Shown in pieces: positions 60,774-64,000 of a DNA stretch of 64,000 nt; within the stretch, counting starts at the first letter, position 1, and each line of letters starts with the position of its first letter. The position numbers were made by a program, and so were the translations under genes. The notes below the pieces were generated by a model. The model was not told where the DNA came from and did no database searches. It worked only from the letters and a program-made list of their open reading frames with translations. Source of the stretch: Chryseobacterium paludis. Its GTDB lineage: Bacteria; Bacteroidota; Bacteroidia; Flavobacteriales; Weeksellaceae. The stretch lies in assembly GCF_025403485.1 (NCBI RefSeq), contig NZ_CP099966.1, positions 620,001 through 684,000 on the forward strand. Direction: 5' to 3'.

Positions 60774-62432
60774 TTATTTTTTTGTCATTCTAAACCAGTC
60801 AAAATCTGCATATCCACCGCGGGATGCTTTTGCTGTACTTATACTATATAAACCGATTTTAGCCCCAATCCATTTTCCCGGTTTTGACTGAAAAACGTCA
60901 CCGGCTTTTATGAAATCTTTACCATTTTCACTATAGCTGAATTGGCATAGACCATTAGGTTCGTTAACATTTACTTTTAAGAATACTTCGTTTGCTTTCA
61001 ATTTAGTTTCAAATATTACTTTTTCCTCACCACCTTTATCTGCTTTTTCAGCTTTTCTTAATTGAAGGTAATATCCGTCCGGTTTATTGGTGATAACGAT
61101 CGATTCATGGTCTAATCCCATTACCAAAAGACCTGCTGTTTTACCCTCTTTGGCATCCTCAGGGGTTAATTTAACTTTAGTTGATGCTACAAAATTCGGA
61201 GCAGGGAATTTTTGGGTTAGTAAATTTGGGACGTTCCATAGATTTTTTTCATCTTCAGGAACTTTCATTGAAAACAATCTTAGAAATTTCTGTCCTGAAA
61301 GTTTTGAAGACCATACGATATTTTCGTTGGCGCTCCATTGCCACTGAATACCCAATCTATCGCCATCAAATTCATCTGTTTCAGGAGGTGTAACGATGGG
61401 GTAGGATTGTCCTACATCAGGTTTTTTAGAAGTTAAAACAGGTTCGCCGATTCCATTTTTATTGGTGTCGATTCCGATAATAGGCCAGTCTTTTTCCCAT
61501 TTCATAGGTTGAAGATGAACGATTCTTCCGTAGGCGTCAACATCCTGAAAATGATAAAACCAATCTTCACCAGAAGGTGTATCTACCCAGGCTCCCTGAT
61601 GAGGCCCGTTTATTTTTGTTGAACCTTGTTCAAGAACAATTTTCTCTTCGTAAGGGCCATATATATTTTTTGATCTTAATACCAATTGCCATCCTGTAGC
61701 AACACCTCCTGCAGGAGCGAAAATGTAATAAAAGCCATTTCTTTTATATAATTTGGGACCTTCAACTGTTGGATGGGCATCATGCCCGTCAAAAACATGA
61801 ACTCCTTTATCCAAAACTTTTGTTCCCTCAGGATTCATTCTATTAATGGAAAGCAAACTTTTTACACCAGCACGGCTTCCAGCCCAGCCATGGACTAAAT
61901 ATGCATTTCCATCCTCATCCCAAAACGGACAGGAATCAATGAGACCTTTTCCTTCCATCACCAAAACAGGTTTCTCCCAAGCTCCAAGTGGATCTTTAGT
62001 CTTTATCATGTAAATTCCGAAGTCAGGATCTCCCCAGTAAATGTAGAATTCACCCTTATGGAATCTCATACTCGGAGCCCAAACTCCGTCGCCTCTTTTA
62101 GGAGTAGAAAAATGTTCAAAAGGAAGAACGTCAGGAAGAGCATAATTCACTAATTGCCAGTTCACCATATCTTTTGAATGAAGAATAGGTAAGCCGGGAG
62201 CTTCATTAAAACTTGAAGAGGTCATATAAAAATCATTTCCAACACGAATCACATCCGGATCTGAATAATCTGAATACAAAATAGGGTTTCTGAAATTTTT
62301 CCCCTGATCTGCAGTCCATACTTCAGAAACATATGGTTTTTCCTGAGCGTTTATATATGTTGAAGCAACTGCTAGAGTTGTAACTGTTGCTATTCTTAAA
62401 ATATTTTTTATCCTCATAAAGATCAAATTCAT
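60774..62432 (-). CDS. Secreted GH43 enzyme with C-terminal beta-sandwich
   Basis: A 552-residue exported GH43 protein. ATG 62432 is used; ATG 62417 (MRIKNILRIATVTTL) would also give a good signal peptide. The propeller has YSDPDVIRVGNDFYM (general base Asp58), LIDSCPFWDEDGNAYLVHGW (modulator Asp) and HPTVEGPKLYKRNGFYYI (general acid Glu, near 226). From about residue 350 follows a concanavalin-like beta-sandwich, as in the longer xylosidase/arabinosidase forms. The pectin setting suggests an arabinan, galactan or rhamnogalacturonan side-chain activity. It starts 24 bases after the GH105 stop codon. Confidence 0.92.
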   Translation of the reverse strand: MNLIFMRIKNILRIATVTTLAVASTYINAQEKPYVSEVWTADQGKNFRNPILYSDYSDPDVIRVGNDFYMTSSSFNEAPGLPILHSKDMVNWQLVNYALPDVLPFEHFSTPKRGDGVWAPSMRFHKGEFYIYWGDPDFGIYMIKTKDPLGAWEKPVLVMEGKGLIDSCPFWDEDGNAYLVHGWAGSRAGVKSLLSINRMNPEGTKVLDKGVHVFDGHDAHPTVEGPKLYKRNGFYYIFAPAGGVATGWQLVLRSKNIYGPYEEKIVLEQGSTKINGPHQGAWVDTPSGEDWFYHFQDVDAYGRIVHLQPMKWEKDWPIIGIDTNKNGIGEPVLTSKKPDVGQSYPIVTPPETDEFDGDRLGIQWQWSANENIVWSSKLSGQKFLRLFSMKVPEDEKNLWNVPNLLTQKFPAPNFVASTKVKLTPEDAKEGKTAGLLVMGLDHESIVITNKPDGYYLQLRKAEKADKGGEEKVIFETKLKANEVFLKVNVNEPNGLCQFSYSENGKDFIKAGDVFQSKPGKWIGAKIGLYSISTAKASRGGYADFDWFRMTKK

Positions 62433-62456
62433 TGTTTTGTGATCAGAATTCCTGCT

Positions 62457-63725
62457 TTAATTTTTAGAGTTTTCAAATTCTAAACTTGCCAGGATAAATG
62501 GGCCAGTTCCTTTTGCATCGTTAGAGCGGATTTCTTCGTTTACGTAATATTCATAAGACCCATCTCTGTAAGGCGTTCCACCTAATCCTGCAACAGCACA
62601 GCATTTATTAAGATTTACAATACCGTTTTCATCTACAGAAATAAGATTTTTGATGATTCCATTATACCCTTTTTGAGCAGCTTTTTTATATGATTTTGGA
62701 AGGTAACCGTTGTTAACTGATTTTATCATTGTATATACAAACATTGAGGAAGCTGTTGCTTCGGTATAGTTTCCTTTTTCACCCGATTTATCCAAAACCT
62801 GATACCAAAGTCCACTATCTTTGTCTTGAACTTTAATTACGGCATCGCTGTACGATTTTAAGTACGAAATTAATTTCGCTCTTCCAGGATGATATTTTGG
62901 AAGAAAATCAAGAACATCTACCATTGCCATTCCATACCAACCCATTGCTCTTCCCCAGAAATTAGGTGATTGGCCGGTTTGTTTATCTGCCCATTTCTGT
63001 TCGCGACTTTCATCCCAGGCGTGATAAAGCAGACCTGTTTTTTTGTCCAGAAGGTTTTTCTGAATAAGATCAAATTGGTTTATAATATCGTCATAAGCTT
63101 TTATAGCCTCTTCACCGTTCACAAAATCTTTGGTATAATGTGCATAAAACGGTTGACCCATATACAAACCATCGAGCCACATCTGGTTCGGATAGATTTT
63201 TTTATGCCAGAAACCGCCTTCTTTAGTTCGTGGTTGTCCGTCGATTTGGGAACGAAGCATCTGCAAGGCTTTTAGATACTTTTCTTTTTTCTCTTTTTCA
63301 TAAAGATAAAGAAGTACATTTCCACTATTCAGAAGATCGATATTATATTTTTCCCGTTCATAAGTAAGGATGCTGCCATCTTCTTTTATCAACTTTTCAC
63401 CAAAGCTGCTTACATAATTGTAATATTCTTTTTTGCCTGTTTTTTGGTACAGTTTTTCAGCGCCGTCTAAAACTATTGCTGAAGGATAGGTCCATTTTGG
63501 ACTTTTGCTGAAATCGAGCATCCAGGACTCTGGAAAACGGTTCATTTCAGAAAGTAACATTCTTTCAGACCAATTCAAATTTGTTGGAACAACTTTTCCA
63601 GACTGTGAAGCTGCATTTGATGATTTTAAGGCTGGTGTCGTTTTTGTTTGAGCACAGGCCAGGAACATTCCTGAGCCTAAAATTGCAACTGCATATATTT
63701 TTATCTTTTGATTAATAAAATTCAT
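62457..63725 (-). CDS. GH105 unsaturated rhamnogalacturonyl hydrolase, lipoprotein
   Basis: A 422-residue (alpha/alpha)6-barrel hydrolase of family GH105 (YteR-like). A lipoprotein signal (lipobox FLAC, Cys24) places it at a membrane facing the periplasm or outside. Family motifs: YPNQMWLDGLYMGQPFY with the catalytic Asp, LYHAWDESREQKWADK, SPNFWGRAMGWYGMAMVDVL and the late KCCAVAGLGG. It splits 4,5-unsaturated galacturonyl residues from lyase products, feeding KdgF. It appears to be the first complete gene of the long pectin series in this window. Confidence 0.94.
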   Translation of the reverse strand: MNFINQKIKIYAVAILGSGMFLACAQTKTTPALKSSNAASQSGKVVPTNLNWSERMLLSEMNRFPESWMLDFSKSPKWTYPSAIVLDGAEKLYQKTGKKEYYNYVSSFGEKLIKEDGSILTYEREKYNIDLLNSGNVLLYLYEKEKKEKYLKALQMLRSQIDGQPRTKEGGFWHKKIYPNQMWLDGLYMGQPFYAHYTKDFVNGEEAIKAYDDIINQFDLIQKNLLDKKTGLLYHAWDESREQKWADKQTGQSPNFWGRAMGWYGMAMVDVLDFLPKYHPGRAKLISYLKSYSDAVIKVQDKDSGLWYQVLDKSGEKGNYTEATASSMFVYTMIKSVNNGYLPKSYKKAAQKGYNGIIKNLISVDENGIVNLNKCCAVAGLGGTPYRDGSYEYYVNEEIRSNDAKGTGPFILASLEFENSKN

Positions 63726-63847
63726 TGTAATTAAATTTTAAAGTTGATTGTTATTAAATGCTTCTTCCATAGTCAAACTATTTATGATAAACTGAATCTT
63801 ATAATACTTTTTACATAGCCGAATTTAACAAAGAGTTTTCATGGTTA

Positions 63848-64000
63848 TTAGTTTTGTCCTTCGGTTATTTTTTGTACAATATCATTCATGTAAATTTCAA
63901 TATTATCGTAATTTTTATCTAAATCCCGTCCATTGGCATTGGCAATTTTAGGATTTATTTTATTTTTAATTTCCCATTCATCAGGCATTCCATCATTGTC
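63848..64000 (-). CDS. C-terminus of a probable pectate lyase (truncated by window)
   Basis: The last 50 residues of a gene that enters from the right edge: DNDGMPDEWEIKNKINPKIA, then NANGRDLDKNYDNIEIYMND and the end IVQKITEGQN before TAA at 63848-63850. The DNDGMPDEWE/L-Y-N-E-Y pattern is the typical C-terminal tail of Bacteroidetes PL1-type pectate lyases. It would extend the pectin locus beyond the window. It lies 122 bases upstream of GH105. Family is likely but rests on the tail only. Confidence 0.7.
   Translation of the reverse strand, partial: DNDGMPDEWEIKNKINPKIANANGRDLDKNYDNIEIYMNDIVQKITEGQN

Noticed and set aside
1..64000. CRISPR array, rRNA or phage genes
   Set aside because: No regularly spaced short repeats, rRNA-like stretches or phage structural genes were seen on reading.

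Overview
The window looks like chromosome of a flavobacterium of the Weeksellaceae, most likely Chryseobacterium or a close relative. The reasons are the low GC, the AT-rich spacers, start codons without strong Shine-Dalgarno sequences, several Bacteroidetes-type -7 boxes (TAnnTTTG, twice with a TTG box 18 nt upstream), a type IX secretion sorting domain, Chryseobacterium-style surface proteins and two polysaccharide-degradation loci. I saw no rRNA, tRNA, CRISPR array or intact insertion sequence. The genus is inferred from protein style, not from a marker gene.

Left part (1-14.4 kb, mainly + strand): the end of a glucuronoxylan locus, then sugar-phosphate genes. The xylan genes are a sialate O-acetylesterase-type esterase (cut by the window edge), a GPH-family sugar symporter, a GH10 xylanase lipoprotein, a GH43 enzyme without signal peptide, and a GH67 alpha-glucuronidase. 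They fit a route in which xylan is cut and de-decorated outside the cytoplasm, small oligomers pass through the symporter, and GH43 releases pentose inside. After a bidirectional terminator and one unknown secreted protein on the other strand come an AraC regulator, transaldolase, split transketolase (two genes), galK, galT and a Cof-type HAD phosphatase. Together they channel pentoses and galactose into central metabolism.

Middle part (14.4-34.1 kb): an accessory region. It opens with decayed DNA (a terpene synthase remnant, ORF remnants, orphan terminators), then carries two tandem class I terpene synthases. A roughly 225-250 bp segment next to the remnant is repeated just after the second synthase. 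Then follow an AraC regulator, an UlaG-like metallo-hydrolase, an epoxide-hydrolase-like protein, and a tightly coupled operon of a large PIG-L deacetylase, a 34-residue membrane peptide, a sodium:solute symporter and a DUF2911 protein. Small lipo- and membrane proteins, a Crp/Fnr-like regulator, a divergent NTF2-like/NAD(P)-binding pair around a palindrome, a bestrophin-like channel and two HTH proteins complete it.

Surface and signalling part (34.3-48.8 kb, - strand): a 2066-residue repeat-containing surface protein, two further exported proteins, and a T9SS-sorted beta-propeller protein lying between two membrane-anchored TPR regulators, one with an AraC-type and one with a LuxR-like HTH.

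Right part (49.2-64 kb): a pectin locus. A PL10 pectate lyase (+) converges on a long - strand series: a lyase C-terminus at the window edge, GH105, GH43, CE12, GH28, esterase, CE8 pectinesterase, CE12, KdgF, alpha/beta hydrolase, GH95 and a PL1 lipoprotein. Spacing is mostly a few bases or an overlap, which suggests one long transcript. Two similar palindromes with a CG centre sit upstream of PL10 and PL1 and may be LacI-type operators. No SusC/SusD pair lies inside the window, but both polysaccharide loci run off its edges.
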